Assembly: GCF_030535495.1 (NCBI RefSeq) | Contig: NZ_JAUNRW010000001.1 | Span: 1 to 64,000 of the forward strand | Direction: 5' to 3' | DNA length: 64,000 nucleotides | Origin: Corynebacterium sp. | GTDB lineage: Bacteria; Actinomycetota; Actinomycetes; Mycobacteriales; Mycobacteriaceae | Shown here: positions 11,567 through 22,215 of the stretch, one piece after another | Layout of the letters: the number at the start of each line of letters is the position of its first letter | Numbering within the stretch: position 1 is the stretch's first letter | Position numbers and translations under genes: made by a program | The notes under the pieces: model-generated | Seen by the model: the letters and a program-made list of their open reading frames with translations, nothing else | Databases searched by the model: none | Told to the model about the DNA's origin: nothing

Positions 11567-11572
11567 TAGGGT
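11567..11572 (+). promoter_or_regulatory. -10 box of the atypical SDR gene
   Basis: TAGGGT, 7 bp before the ATG at 11580, just after the stop of the DUF1990 gene; leaderless arrangement. Confidence 0.55.
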
Positions 11573-11579
11573 GGTCTGC

Positions 11580-12290
11580 ATGAGCGACGCACGCAACTCA
11601 AGTCCGAAGAAGGTTCTCATCATCGGCGGCCACGGCAAGGTCGCCCAACTCGCCACCTCCCGCCTGGTCAAGGCCGGCATGGATGTGACCTCTCTGATCC
11701 GCAACCTCGACCAGGCCCCCGACGTCGAGGCGCTCGGCTCCACCCCCTTCATCCGCGATCTCACGGCACTGAGCGCCGAGGACTGGGCCGAGCAGCTCCG
11801 CGATTTCGACGTGGTCATCTGGACCGCTGGTAACGGTGGCAAGGACGGCGCCGCCGCCACCTACGCCATCGACCGTGACGGGGCACTGGCCTGCATCGTC
11901 GGCCTCGAGCAGCTGCAGTCGGCCGGCGTCACCCCGCCCCGCCTGCTCATGGTCTCCTACCTCGGTTCCCTCGACCACGGCGTCGACCCGGAGGATCCCT
12001 TCCACCCTTACGCGGACGCGAAGGAAACGGTCGACCGCCACCTCATGGACACCGACCTCGACTACCTCATCCTGGCACCGGCGCGGCTGACCCTGGAGCC
12101 GGCCGGGGGGCTGGCGGTCGTCGACAATGCCCGGCCCAGCGACGACACCGTGACCACCTCGCGCGAGCTGGTGGCGAAGGTGCTGGTGGAGATGGCGGGA
12201 CGAGATGACCTGCCCCAGACGAAGATCCTGCCGTTCATCGACGCCCCGGGCGGCGCCGGTGCCGGAGACGGCGAGATCTCCCGCCTGTAG
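11580..12290 (+). CDS. Atypical NAD(P)-binding SDR (NmrA-like)
   Basis: 236-residue Rossmann-fold protein. The dinucleotide motif is VLIIGGHGKVAQ near the N-terminus (GGxGKV, typical of atypical SDRs and NmrA-like proteins), followed by the LIRNLDQ segment that contacts the cofactor phosphate and the VVIWTAGNGG strand. The usual catalytic tyrosine and lysine are replaced by Y and K in HPYADAKETVDRHL. The substrate is unknown; related proteins act on quinones, sugars, or as redox sensors. The stop is next to that of the convergent second amidotransferase (1-bp gap). Confidence 0.85.
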   Translation: MSDARNSSPKKVLIIGGHGKVAQLATSRLVKAGMDVTSLIRNLDQAPDVEALGSTPFIRDLTALSAEDWAEQLRDFDVVIWTAGNGGKDGAAATYAIDRDGALACIVGLEQLQSAGVTPPRLLMVSYLGSLDHGVDPEDPFHPYADAKETVDRHLMDTDLDYLILAPARLTLEPAGGLAVVDNARPSDDTVTTSRELVAKVLVEMAGRDDLPQTKILPFIDAPGGAGAGDGEISRL

Positions 12291-12291
12291 C

Positions 12292-13026
12292 TCAGGGGGT
12301 GTCGTGGCGCTTGCAATGGTCGACGAAGTTCTCCAGGAGCTTGTTCGACCACGTCGTGTCAATCGCGGGCAGCGCCGCGAGAATCGCCTCGTAATCGGCG
12401 GGGGAGAAGTAGCCGTAGTCGTAGTAGAAGTCCATGCGCGACCGCATGGCGACCGCGTCCATGTCGGCGTGGAACTGGGAGGCCCACACCCGGTCACCCC
12501 GCCGGATCAGCTGCACGGGGCAGCTCGGCCCGGTGGCCAGGACGGTGAGCCCCTCACCGAGTACCTCGACGTTTTCGGTATGCCCCGTCAGTGACGTGAA
12601 CACCTCCGGCAGTCCCGCGCAGAGCGGGTCCTGCCGACCCGCGGCGGTCAGCTCGACCGTCGTCTCACCGGAGGGCTCCGCGTGGGAATGCCCGATGGTG
12701 CCGCCCCGGGAGTGGGCCAGCCAGCTCGTGCCGTAGCAGACGAGGAACACCGGTACCCCGGAGTCGCAGATGCGGGCCAGCTCGGCGTGCACGTGGTGCT
12801 GCCACGCGTCCCAGGTCTCGTTGGTGATGTTGAGCGAACAACCGCCGACGAGGATGCCGTCGTAGGCCGCCAGATCTCCGGCGGTGTCCTCCACGCTGCC
12901 GATGTTGACGTGCGTGAGATCTCCCGGGTGCATGCGGGTGGCCTGGAGAAAATCCCGTTCCTCGGCAGCGGCGATCTGCTCGGCGAGGTCGCCGGAGCGC
13001 AGGGAGACGAGGAGGAACTGAGGCAT
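12292..13026 (-). CDS. Second class I glutamine amidotransferase-like protein
   Basis: 244-residue paralogue of the protein at 7300-8040. The probable nucleophile is C97 in FLVCYGTSWL and the catalytic His is H186, but the usual QFHPE is QFHADMD, so the position of the catalytic Glu is Asp or lost. Activity is therefore uncertain. The oxyanion loop (ILVGGCSLNI) and the TGHTENV segment parallel the first copy. The ATG is 8 bp from a TAAGCT box that overlaps the acnR stop codon, so it is likely transcribed on its own as well as by read-through from acnR. Confidence 0.82.
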   Translation of the reverse strand: MPQFLLVSLRSGDLAEQIAAAEERDFLQATRMHPGDLTHVNIGSVEDTAGDLAAYDGILVGGCSLNITNETWDAWQHHVHAELARICDSGVPVFLVCYGTSWLAHSRGGTIGHSHAEPSGETTVELTAAGRQDPLCAGLPEVFTSLTGHTENVEVLGEGLTVLATGPSCPVQLIRRGDRVWASQFHADMDAVAMRSRMDFYYDYGYFSPADYEAILAALPAIDTTWSNKLLENFVDHCKRHDTP

Positions 13027-13034
13027 GGATAGAC

Positions 13035-13040
13035 AGCTTA
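13035..13040 (-). promoter_or_regulatory. -10 box of the second amidotransferase gene
   Basis: TAAGCT on the minus strand, 8 bp before the ATG at 13026. It overlaps the TAA stop of acnR. Confidence 0.5.
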
Positions 13041-13604
13041 TACGCCGCGTCGCACGGAACCCTCGACCAGGTCGAGGACCTGCTCGAGTCCCTGCGTCGA
13101 GCCCCCCGATGCCAGCCGGGTGATCAACCCGTCGAGGACCGTCTCCAGGTAGGTGTGGAGGACCTCCGGGGTGACGTCGGTACGCATGCGGCCGTCGGCG
13201 CCGAGACGGGCGAGGCGGCTGCGGACGGCGTCGTCAAGCACCTCCTGGTGGGCGTGCCACCGGGCGCGGAACGCGGCGTCGGTACGCAGCATCTTCGTGA
13301 TCTCCAGGCGCGTGGCCAGCCAGTCGTGGCGCTCCGGGTGGCGGAGGATGTCGCGCATCACCTCGACGAGGCCCTCCGCGGCGACGAGCTCGGCCTGCCG
13401 GGCGACGTCCTCGCGGGCCAGCGCCAAAAAGAGTCGCTCCTTGTCCCCGAAGTGGTGGAAGATGGCCCCCCGTGACTTGCCCGTGGCCTCCTCGAGACGG
13501 CGCACGGTGGCGCCCTCGTATCCGAACTCGGCGAAACACCGCCGGGCTCCTTCGAGGATCTCGGCCTGTCGACGCGTGAGTTCGTTGTCGCTGACCACGG
13601 GCAT
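13038..13604 (-). CDS. acnR: AcnR, TetR-family repressor of aconitase
   Basis: 188-residue TetR-type regulator. The N-terminal HTH domain (about residues 10-55) contains GYEGATVRRLEEATGKSRGA then IFHHFGDKERLF; the rest is the helical ligand and dimer domain. In C. glutamicum AcnR represses acn, is encoded directly downstream of it, and senses citrate-Mg and iron. The same order is seen here. Start ATG follows an AGGAG ribosome-binding site 6 bp upstream. A strong hairpin lies between acn and acnR, so part of its expression may be set by read-through. An operator matching the AcnR consensus is found upstream of acn at 16629-16644. Confidence 0.93.
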   Translation of the reverse strand: MPVVSDNELTRRQAEILEGARRCFAEFGYEGATVRRLEEATGKSRGAIFHHFGDKERLFLALAREDVARQAELVAAEGLVEVMRDILRHPERHDWLATRLEITKMLRTDAAFRARWHAHQEVLDDAVRSRLARLGADGRMRTDVTPEVLHTYLETVLDGLITRLASGGSTQGLEQVLDLVEGSVRRGV

Positions 13605-13626
13605 GGGGGACTCCTGTAGAAGAGGG

Positions 13627-13671
13627 GAGAGGGGGCTGCCTCCCCGGTAGCCGGGGATGCAGCCCCCTCTC
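13627..13671 (-). terminator. Long hairpin between acn and acnR
   Basis: A 13-bp perfect outer stem (13627-13639 with 13659-13671) encloses a second 7-bp stem (13641-13647 with 13651-13657) with a 3-base loop. There is no U-tract after it. It lies between the acn stop and the acnR ribosome-binding site, so it may act as an attenuator, a processing or stability element, or a weak terminator lowering acnR relative to acn. Confidence 0.7.
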
Positions 13672-13706
13672 AGAGGCAGTTCACACTGCGCAGGTGGACC
13701 GGGCGC

Positions 13707-16496
<2,790 letters not shown>

Positions 16497-16621
16497 TTCC
16501 TCTTCATTGAACTGGAATGTTCGATACCTGCACCCGTCTACCCCGGTCAAGGCAGGCGTGTACCGGCAGAACGCGGTGGTACTCCTCCGAGTCTAGGGAT
16601 TCGTACCAACGACCGTCGCTG

Positions 16622-16627
16622 ATTCTA
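16622..16627 (-). promoter_or_regulatory. -10 box of acn
   Basis: TAGAAT on the minus strand. It predicts a transcription start near 16615 and a leader of about 120 nt, close to what is known for C. glutamicum acn. Confidence 0.6.
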
Positions 16628-16628
16628 A

Positions 16629-16644
16629 CAGTACGAGCGTTTTG
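16629..16644 (-). promoter_or_regulatory. AcnR operator upstream of acn
   Basis: Minus strand CAAAACGCTCGTACTG. It matches the C. glutamicum AcnR motif CAGNACNNNCGTACTG at all fixed positions but one (A for G at position 3). It sits directly upstream of the acn -10 box, so bound AcnR would block RNA polymerase. Confidence 0.72.
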
Positions 16645-16756
16645 TTTGTGGGTTTCGGCAGGCCGCGCGGCGCGTCATCACCCCCGCCACACCCGCAGGG
16701 GATAGAAATAGCGGTGTCCGAGACTCATTTCCACGGAGAAAGCGACGGTCCGACCG

Positions 16757-17254
16757 ATGATCCCTGAAGGTGTCGACATCGACGACCTCTCCCTCCAGCT
16801 GGCGGAGGACTCCGTCGCCTTCGACGCTGTCGCCCCGGCGGAGCGCATCGATTCCCTGGAGCCGGGGCTTATCGACGCCGTGACCCACGCCGGCGATTCC
16901 GGCTTCGGGTCCCTGGGCGTCGTCGTCCTGACACATACGCCCGCTCACACTCCGGATCTGCGTGACGTGGCCCAGGATCTTCTGCTCGGCACCGACCTGG
17001 AGACCGTCATCGTCCGCGCACCCGGCTCCGGGGCGATGGTCAGTGAGGTCCATTCGCGCGGGGCGCTCGAGTCCGCCCAGCATCCGTTCCTGGCCAACCC
17101 GGACGTGGTCGGGGGAGTGTTCGGCGTCATCGACGACGTCAACGGTTGGTCGACGAACTGGCCCTTCGCACTGGCGGCCATGGTGGCGGCACTCGCTGTG
17201 CTGGTGCTGGCCACGGGGTGGAGCGCCTGGAAGAAGTCCAGCCGCAGGGCTTGA
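16757..17254 (+). CDS. Rv1476-family membrane protein
   Basis: 165-residue protein matching the small membrane protein that lies between acn and ripA in mycobacteria (Rv1476 family). It has an N-terminal alpha/beta domain (about residues 1-125; LGVVVLTHTPAHTPDLRDVAQDLL) of the type that in this family faces the outside, and one C-terminal transmembrane helix (about 137-157) followed by a basic tail (WKKSSRRA). No signal peptide is seen, so orientation is unclear. The function is unknown; position next to the hydrolase suggests a cell-envelope role. No convincing ribosome-binding site or -10 box is visible. Confidence 0.8.
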   Translation: MIPEGVDIDDLSLQLAEDSVAFDAVAPAERIDSLEPGLIDAVTHAGDSGFGSLGVVVLTHTPAHTPDLRDVAQDLLLGTDLETVIVRAPGSGAMVSEVHSRGALESAQHPFLANPDVVGGVFGVIDDVNGWSTNWPFALAAMVAALAVLVLATGWSAWKKSSRRA

Positions 17255-17335
17255 CCGAAGAATAACTTTTCCGGACCAAACTGTAGCCGCATCGTTATAT
17301 GCCGACGCGGCCACTTCGTCATGCACGGCCTTAGA

Positions 17336-17351
17336 TGTGAGGTAAATCACA
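17336..17351. promoter_or_regulatory. GlxR (CRP-type) binding site
   Basis: TGTGAGGTAAATCACA is a perfect match to the palindromic GlxR/CRP consensus TGTGA-N6-TCACA. It lies 350 bp upstream of the RipA-like gene. In C. glutamicum GlxR is the cAMP-dependent global regulator. Confidence 0.75.
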
Positions 17352-17592
17352 GTAACGTTATCATTTCGTCATTTCCCAGGTCATCCCCATGATGGAAGTC
17401 ATGTGGTCAGGCTTTACTCCTGTGAAGTTTGATAAACAATGGGTCACGAGAGTCGCGCGTGTTCTATGGTGCCCTTATCGGCTCACGGGTCGATGGAAAT
17501 CTCCGGCAGGAGCAGGTGTCACGGTCGTACGGATCGTCATCGTCATCGCACGGGCATGTGGGGAAGCACGCCAGGCGCGAAGAGTCACCGCA

Positions 17593-17664
17593 CCTTGACG
17601 AGGGGTCTGGATACCCGTGTGCCTCCACCGATGATCAATCGATTCGGCACCCGCCTCGTCAAGG
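17593..17664 (+). promoter_or_regulatory. Structured RNA element before the hydrolase start
   Basis: An 11-bp perfect stem (17593-17603 with 17654-17664) closes a 50-base loop, in which GTGCC near 17619 can pair with GGCAC near 17646. It ends 37 bases before the GTG start and could control access to the ribosome-binding site or be a stability element. Confidence 0.5.
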
Positions 17665-17701
17665 CTGCCAACTTGATGTCGCGGGTTCGTGAGGAGTACA
17701 C

Positions 17702-19525
17702 GTGGCCCCGACCACCCTGACCCGCGCACGCCTGCGTACGGTCGTCGCCAGCGCCTTGTGCGCGGCGACGCTGACGGCCTTCACCCCGGCCGTCGTCTCG
17801 GCAACTCCGGCGACGGCGCCCACCACCGAGTCCGCTGCCGCGGGCCTCGTCAACGACGTCACCCGGACCCAGGCCGAGATGGACCGTCTCGCCCTGGAGA
17901 TCGGCGGACTCCACGAAGAGGTCAACAAGGCTCTCGTCGACCTGCATGACGCCCAGGCCACAGCCGAACAGGCCCGTCAGGCCGTCATCGTGGCCCGCGC
18001 GCAGCTCACCGAGACCCAGGAGAAGATCGAGGTCGCGCAGGCCCGCCTCGACGAGATCTCCCGGGCCACCTACCGGCGTAGTGTCACCCCGACCGCGGTG
18101 GCCACCCTCGCCGGCGAGGAAGCCTCCGCGGATTCGCTGGACCGCCAGACGTATCTGCGTACCAACGCGGAGAAGCAGCGCGCAGCCATCGAGGAGCTGG
18201 ATCAGCTCCGCACCGAGCAGGCGAACCGCGAATCCGAGCTCCGCCAGCTGCGCAACATCGCCGAGGAGCGCGAGGCCCGGGCCCTGGGCCGGGAGGCCGA
18301 GGCGCGCGCCGCGATCGACTCCAACACCGCTCTCATCGGTGAGCTGAGTGAGGAGCGCGATCGCCTCGCCGCCGAGCGTGATGCCGCTCAGGAGCAGTTG
18401 GACGCTGCTCGCGAGGAGATCGCGACCGGCAATGCGCAGCGCCAGGACGCCGAGGAGTACCGCTCCGCCGAGGCCACGCGCCGTGCTGCCGAGGATGCCG
18501 CCGCTTCAGATGAGGCGGAAGCCGCCGAAGCCCGACGCATCGTCGAAGAAGAGTCCGCTGCCGCCGCTGCCGCGCAGGAGGCCGCCGAGGCCGCGGCCCG
18601 TCAGGCGGCCGAAGCGGAAGCCGCCGCTCAGTCCGCAGCCGAGGCCGACGAGCGCGAGCGTCGGGAGGCGGAAGCCGCCGCCGCCCGCGAGGCCGCTCGC
18701 CAGGCGGAGGAGGAGGCGACCGCGCGTCGTGAAGCTCAGGAACGCGCTGAGCAGGAGGCCGCCGAGCGCGCCGCCCGCGAGGCGGAGGCGCAGGCCTTCC
18801 GCGACGCCGCCACGGCCGCTGCCGTGGCTGCGGCGGCCGCAGTCATCGCCGCGTCGCAGCCCGATCACACCTCCCTGGACAACCCGTACCCGTCGGTGAC
18901 AGATGAGGAGGCGGACCCGGAGCCGATTGCCGCGGTCCAGAACCCCGAGCCCGAGGTGGTGGAGGTCGTTCCGGAGCCGGAGCCCGAAGTTGTGCCTGAG
19001 GTTGTGCCCGAGGTGGAGGAAGAGCTGTCCACCGGCCCGATCCTCGAGACGATCGAGGATGTCACCGAACAGGCCGCCGAGGAGGTCGCCGCGATCGGTG
19101 ACCGGGAAGCACAGATCGAGGCCGTCATCGCCCGTGCCCAGTCGCAGGTCGGTGTGCCCTACGCCTGGGGCGGCGGCAACGCCAACGGCCCCACCCGGGG
19201 TATCCGGGACGGCGGCATCGCCGACTCCCACGGTGACTTCAACAAGATCGGTTTCGACTGCTCCGGCCTGACCCTCTATGCGTTCGCCGGCGCCGGGATC
19301 GCCCTGCCGCACTACACCGGTTACCAGTACAACCACGGCGAGAAGATCGATCCCAGCCAGATGGAGCGCGGCGACCTCATCTTCTACGGTCCCGGCGGCA
19401 GCCACCACGTGGCGATCTACCTCGGTGACGGCACGATGATCGAGGCCCCGAACTCCGGCTCCAACGTCAGGATTTCCCCGGTCCGCTGGTCGGGCATGGC
19501 CCCCCACGCCGTGCGCCTGATCTAG
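17702..19525 (+). CDS. RipA-like NlpC/P60 peptidoglycan hydrolase
   Basis: 607-residue secreted endopeptidase that should cut peptide stems of peptidoglycan during cell separation. The N-terminal signal peptide ends near the SATPATA stretch. Residues about 45-240 form coiled coils. About 250-400 is an extremely Ala/Glu/Arg-rich helical linker and 400-460 a Pro/Glu/Val-rich linker with repeated PEVV units. The C-terminal NlpC/P60 domain has the catalytic Cys520 (FDCSG), His569 (HHVAIYLG) and Glu581. GTG start with GAGGAG upstream. The N-terminal coiled coil is the known self-inhibiting part in RipA. It matches C. glutamicum cg1735 and M. tuberculosis Rv1477 by position. Confidence 0.92.
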   Translation: MAPTTLTRARLRTVVASALCAATLTAFTPAVVSATPATAPTTESAAAGLVNDVTRTQAEMDRLALEIGGLHEEVNKALVDLHDAQATAEQARQAVIVARAQLTETQEKIEVAQARLDEISRATYRRSVTPTAVATLAGEEASADSLDRQTYLRTNAEKQRAAIEELDQLRTEQANRESELRQLRNIAEEREARALGREAEARAAIDSNTALIGELSEERDRLAAERDAAQEQLDAAREEIATGNAQRQDAEEYRSAEATRRAAEDAAASDEAEAAEARRIVEEESAAAAAAQEAAEAAARQAAEAEAAAQSAAEADERERREAEAAAAREAARQAEEEATARREAQERAEQEAAERAAREAEAQAFRDAATAAAVAAAAAVIAASQPDHTSLDNPYPSVTDEEADPEPIAAVQNPEPEVVEVVPEPEPEVVPEVVPEVEEELSTGPILETIEDVTEQAAEEVAAIGDREAQIEAVIARAQSQVGVPYAWGGGNANGPTRGIRDGGIADSHGDFNKIGFDCSGLTLYAFAGAGIALPHYTGYQYNHGEKIDPSQMERGDLIFYGPGGSHHVAIYLGDGTMIEAPNSGSNVRISPVRWSGMAPHAVRLI

Positions 19526-19533
19526 TGCGGATC

Positions 19534-19549
19534 TCAACCTAAAGGTTGA
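19534..19549. promoter_or_regulatory. Palindrome in the hemH promoter
   Basis: TCAACCTAAAGGTTGA: two 7-bp arms around a 2-bp centre, ending directly before the TAGGCT box of hemH. The position suits an operator. I cannot match it to a known corynebacterial regulator. Confidence 0.5.
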
Positions 19550-19555
19550 TAGGCT
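19550..19555 (+). promoter_or_regulatory. -10 box of hemH
   Basis: TAGGCT, 7 bp before the ATG at 19563; leaderless arrangement. Confidence 0.6.
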
Positions 19556-19562
19556 CAGTCGC

Positions 19563-20633
19563 ATGACTGAACTGAATTTCGACGCCCTCCTCGTCCTCTC
19601 CTTCGGTGGCCCCGAAGGTGACGAGGAGGTCGTCCCCTTTCTGGAGAACGTCACCCGCGGCCGCGGCATCCCCCGCGAGCGTCTCGCCCAGGTCGGCGAG
19701 CACTACTTCCATTTCGGGGGCGTGAGTCCGCTCAACCGGCTCAACCGCGAGATCATCGCCAACCTGGGCCAGGAACTGAGCGAGCGCGGTCATGACCTGC
19801 CGATCTACTTCGGCAACCGCAACTGGCATCCCTACGGTGAGGAGGCGGCCGAGGAGATGGCCCGCGACGGTGTGCGCCGGGCGCTGGTCTTCGCCACCTC
19901 CGCCTGGGGCGGCTACTCCGCCTGCCTGCAGTACAACGAGGACATCAAACGCATCCTCGGCCACCTTGAGGAGGCGGGCGTCGAGCCGATCGAGTTCACC
20001 AAACTCCGCCAGTTCTACGATCACCCGATCTTCATCCGGCTCATGAGCGATGCGCTGCGGGAGTCGCTGGAGAAGGTGCCGACCGATCGGCGCGCCGCCA
20101 CCCGGGTGCTGTTCACCGCCCACTCCGTACCCACGGCCGCCGATGAGGCCGCCGGCGGGGCGGAGGATTCCCACCTCTATTCCCGCCAGGTCGCGGAGGC
20201 CGCGCGCCTCATCGCCGAGAACGTCGGCGTGGACACCTACGACGTCGTGTGGCAGTCGCGTTCGGGCAACCCGCGCACCCCGTGGCTGGAGCCGGACATC
20301 GTCGACCACACCACCGCCCTCGCCGCGCAGGGCGTGCGGGCGGTCGTGGTCAGCCCGGTGGGCTTCATCTCCGACCACATGGAGGTCGTCTGGGACCTCG
20401 ACACCGATCTGGCCACTGCCGCCCGCGACCTGGATGTCCATGTCGAGCGCACGCGGACCGCCGGCCCGGAGCAGGATTTCGCGGCCATGGTCGTCGACAT
20501 CATCGAGGAGCTGGTCAACAACGATCCGCCGGCCTCCCTCGGTGAGGTCACCGTGCAGGGATGCACCGTCAACGGGCAGGCCTGCCGCCCCGGGTGCTGT
20601 CAGGTCAGCCGCCCGAACTCCCGCACCGCGTAG
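19563..20633 (+). CDS. hemH: Ferrochelatase (coproporphyrin ferrochelatase type)
   Basis: 356-residue ferrochelatase inserting iron into the porphyrin; Actinobacteria use coproporphyrin III, so CpfC is the better functional name. Family segments are [22 protein letters not shown] at the N-terminus, the catalytic His in FTAHSVP, and the [17 protein letters not shown] motif. The C-terminus carries cysteines at about 334, 341, 345 and 346 ([14 protein letters not shown]), fitting the [2Fe-2S] site known in actinobacterial enzymes, although the cluster itself is inferred. The last 34 bp overlap the convergent gene at 20600. Confidence 0.95.
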   Translation: MTELNFDALLVLSFGGPEGDEEVVPFLENVTRGRGIPRERLAQVGEHYFHFGGVSPLNRLNREIIANLGQELSERGHDLPIYFGNRNWHPYGEEAAEEMARDGVRRALVFATSAWGGYSACLQYNEDIKRILGHLEEAGVEPIEFTKLRQFYDHPIFIRLMSDALRESLEKVPTDRRAATRVLFTAHSVPTAADEAAGGAEDSHLYSRQVAEAARLIAENVGVDTYDVVWQSRSGNPRTPWLEPDIVDHTTALAAQGVRAVVVSPVGFISDHMEVVWDLDTDLATAARDLDVHVERTRTAGPEQDFAAMVVDIIEELVNNDPPASLGEVTVQGCTVNGQACRPGCCQVSRPNSRTA

Positions 20634-21313
20634 GACACCCCGGCCATCCGCGCGGCCCGGATGTGGCGCCACAGGCCCAGCAGCTGCGGGTCGATGCTGT
20701 GGTCACCCATCCGGGTCTTGACCGTCTCGATGATCGCGGCGACCCGGTCCGCCCGGGCGAACAGCTTGGCCGCGCGCGGTGGCACGGCAGCGGGGAGTCC
20801 CGGGGTGTCGTAGAAGTCCGCCAGCGTCCCCACCGTCAGACGCGGGGACTCCAGTGCGTCCGTCCGGTAGCCGCTGGACGTGATGATCCGCGCCGCCTCG
20901 TTCGTCGCCCTGGTCAGCAGCTCATCCGCCTCACCCGGGCTCGACCACGTCGGTGTCGGCAGCGGTTCCTCCTCCACGAACCACCGCCAGTTCCCCTCCC
21001 TGTCGGGCACGAGAACATGGGTCTCGGCCAGGACCAGCGCCCCGCTTATCGACGCCGCCGCGGCCGCCGCCTGCCCGCCCGCGGGCAGGGCGGGGGCCTC
21101 GCCGGGGCCGGAGAGGATGAGGCGGATGGCGGGGGAGGGGGCGTCGAGAAGCGCACAGCGACGGATGTCGCCCAAGACCTCGACCAACCCCTCGGACCCC
21201 AGGTCATGGAGCGCATCGATGAGATGGTCGGTCGCCTCCAGACCGTGGAGCCAGGCACCGAGCCAGACGGCGGTGTTCTGCAGGGGTGACCAGACCTCGG
21301 CGCGGATATCCAT
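20600..21313 (-). CDS. Conserved corynebacterial protein of unknown function
   Basis: 237 residues, family not recognised. There is no signal peptide or membrane helix. The N-terminal half ([20 protein letters not shown]) looks globular and alpha-helical with an Ala-rich patch (about 80-92), followed by a [19 protein letters not shown] segment and a helical C-terminus rich in Arg and Ala. The ATG is 8 bp after a TAGACT box; a longer open frame upstream would run across the divergent gene and is not used. It contains a rare ATA codon inside a copy of the repeated word described in the findings. Confidence 0.7.
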   Translation of the reverse strand: MDIRAEVWSPLQNTAVWLGAWLHGLEATDHLIDALHDLGSEGLVEVLGDIRRCALLDAPSPAIRLILSGPGEAPALPAGGQAAAAAASISGALVLAETHVLVPDREGNWRWFVEEEPLPTPTWSSPGEADELLTRATNEAARIITSSGYRTDALESPRLTVGTLADFYDTPGLPAAVPPRAAKLFARADRVAAIIETVKTRMGDHSIDPQLLGLWRHIRAARMAGVSYAVREFGRLT

Positions 21314-21321
21314 GGCGGGGC

Positions 21322-21327
21322 AGTCTA
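21322..21327 (-). promoter_or_regulatory. -10 box of the 237-aa unknown gene
   Basis: TAGACT on the minus strand, 8 bp before the ATG at 21313; back-to-back with the box at 21333 in a 33-bp intergenic space. Confidence 0.55.
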
Positions 21328-21332
21328 GCCGA

Positions 21333-21338
21333 TAAGGT
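21333..21338 (+). promoter_or_regulatory. -10 box of the DUF3097 gene
   Basis: TAAGGT, 8 bp before the ATG at 21347; leaderless arrangement. Confidence 0.55.
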
Positions 21339-21346
21339 GATCCGCC

Positions 21347-22195
21347 ATGAGCTTCAACGACCCCTATTCCGGCGATATCCTGTCCGGTCATGCCCGTTCC
21401 CGTCCGCGCGAGTATCCCCGGGTGCCGGCGGAGCCGGGCCTGGTCGTCGAGGTCCGCGGCGAGGACTACGTGGGTGCGGTCGTCGGCTGGGAGCGCACCT
21501 ACGACGGTGAATTCGTCCGCCTCGAGGACCGGCGCGGAGTCAAGCGGCTTTTCCAGCTCGTGTCCGGCGGTTTTCTTATCGACGGCCGCCCCGTCACCCT
21601 CATCCGCCATCTGCCGAAGAAGGCGGAAGAGGTGCGGCGCTCCAACTCCGGATCCCGTCGGGTGGACAACGTCGAGGCGAAGGTCGCTGCCCCCTCGCGC
21701 ATCTGGGTGGAAGGTGTCCACGACGCGGCCATCGTGGAGAAGGTGTGGGGCCATGACCTGCGCGTCGAAGGCGTGGTCGTCGAATACCTCGAGGGGCTGG
21801 ACAACCTGGAGTCCCGCCTGGCCGAATTCGGCCCGGGGCGCGGGCGGCGCGTCGGGGTGCTGGCCGACCACCTCGTCGAGGGCTCGAAGGAGACCCGGAT
21901 GACGCAGGCGGTCGGGGAGCATGTACTGGTCACCGGTCATCCCTACATCGATGTCTGGGCGGCGGTGAAACCCGCCTCGGTGGGCATCCGCGCCTGGCCT
22001 GAGGTGCCCTACGGGGAGGACTGGAAGTCGGGCGTGTGCCGGCGCCTGGGGTGGTCGGACCCGCGCGAGGGCTGGAACCGGGTCTACTCGGCGGTCACCA
22101 GCTTCCGCGATCTCGACTCCACCCTCATCGGGGCCGTGGAGCGGCTGGTCGATTTCGTCACCACGCCTGAGTTGTCCAAGGCCGACCTCTCCTAG
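21347..22195 (+). CDS. DUF3097 family protein
   Basis: 282-residue protein of the actinobacterial DUF3097 family; its function is not established. Recognised by the central block RIWVEGVHDAAIVEKVWG followed by DLRVEGVVVEYLEGLDNL, then GRRVGVLADHLVEGSKE and VTGHPYIDVWAAVKP. The conserved acidic residues in EGVHDAAIVE and ADHL recall a TOPRIM-like metal site, but that is my inference. It starts 33 bp from the divergent unknown gene and is followed after 20 bp by the nfeD-like gene. Confidence 0.82.
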   Translation: MSFNDPYSGDILSGHARSRPREYPRVPAEPGLVVEVRGEDYVGAVVGWERTYDGEFVRLEDRRGVKRLFQLVSGGFLIDGRPVTLIRHLPKKAEEVRRSNSGSRRVDNVEAKVAAPSRIWVEGVHDAAIVEKVWGHDLRVEGVVVEYLEGLDNLESRLAEFGPGRGRRVGVLADHLVEGSKETRMTQAVGEHVLVTGHPYIDVWAAVKPASVGIRAWPEVPYGEDWKSGVCRRLGWSDPREGWNRVYSAVTSFRDLDSTLIGAVERLVDFVTTPELSKADLS

Positions 22196-22202
22196 CCGCT
22201 GG

Positions 22203-22208
22203 TACGTT
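22203..22208 (+). promoter_or_regulatory. -10 box of the NfeD-like gene
   Basis: TACGTT, 7 bp before the GTG at 22216. It argues against the TTG at 22207, which lies within the box. Confidence 0.55.
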
Positions 22209-22215
22209 GGACCCC

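Larger units (their letters stand above)
17255..17701 (+). promoter_or_regulatory. 447-bp leader/promoter region of the RipA-like gene
   Basis: No gene is supported here. It holds a perfect GlxR-type site (17336-17351), an adjacent GTAACGTTAT element with an 8-bp palindrome, AT-richer promoter-like DNA around 17415-17440, and a long stem-loop just before the start codon (17593-17664). The length and nested repeats suggest a structured 5' UTR of 200 nt or more. A c-di-AMP (ydaO) riboswitch occurs before some actinobacterial hydrolase genes, but I could not find its conserved blocks. Confidence 0.55.

Noticed and set aside
16561..16580. Second AcnR-like site (CAGAAC ... GTACTC) in the acn leader
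   Set aside because: The half-sites are 6 bp apart rather than 4 and lie downstream of the predicted start; 16629-16644 fits better.
17400..17600. Possible ydaO (c-di-AMP) riboswitch before the hydrolase
   Set aside because: The conserved GGGGGA and the terminal CAGCTAACC/GGTAGGC-type blocks could not be found; left as an unclassified structured leader.
17389..17720. Several short open frames (about 60-93 codons) in the hydrolase leader
   Set aside because: They overlap each other in different frames, lack ribosome-binding sites and have no recognisable composition; treated as noncoding.
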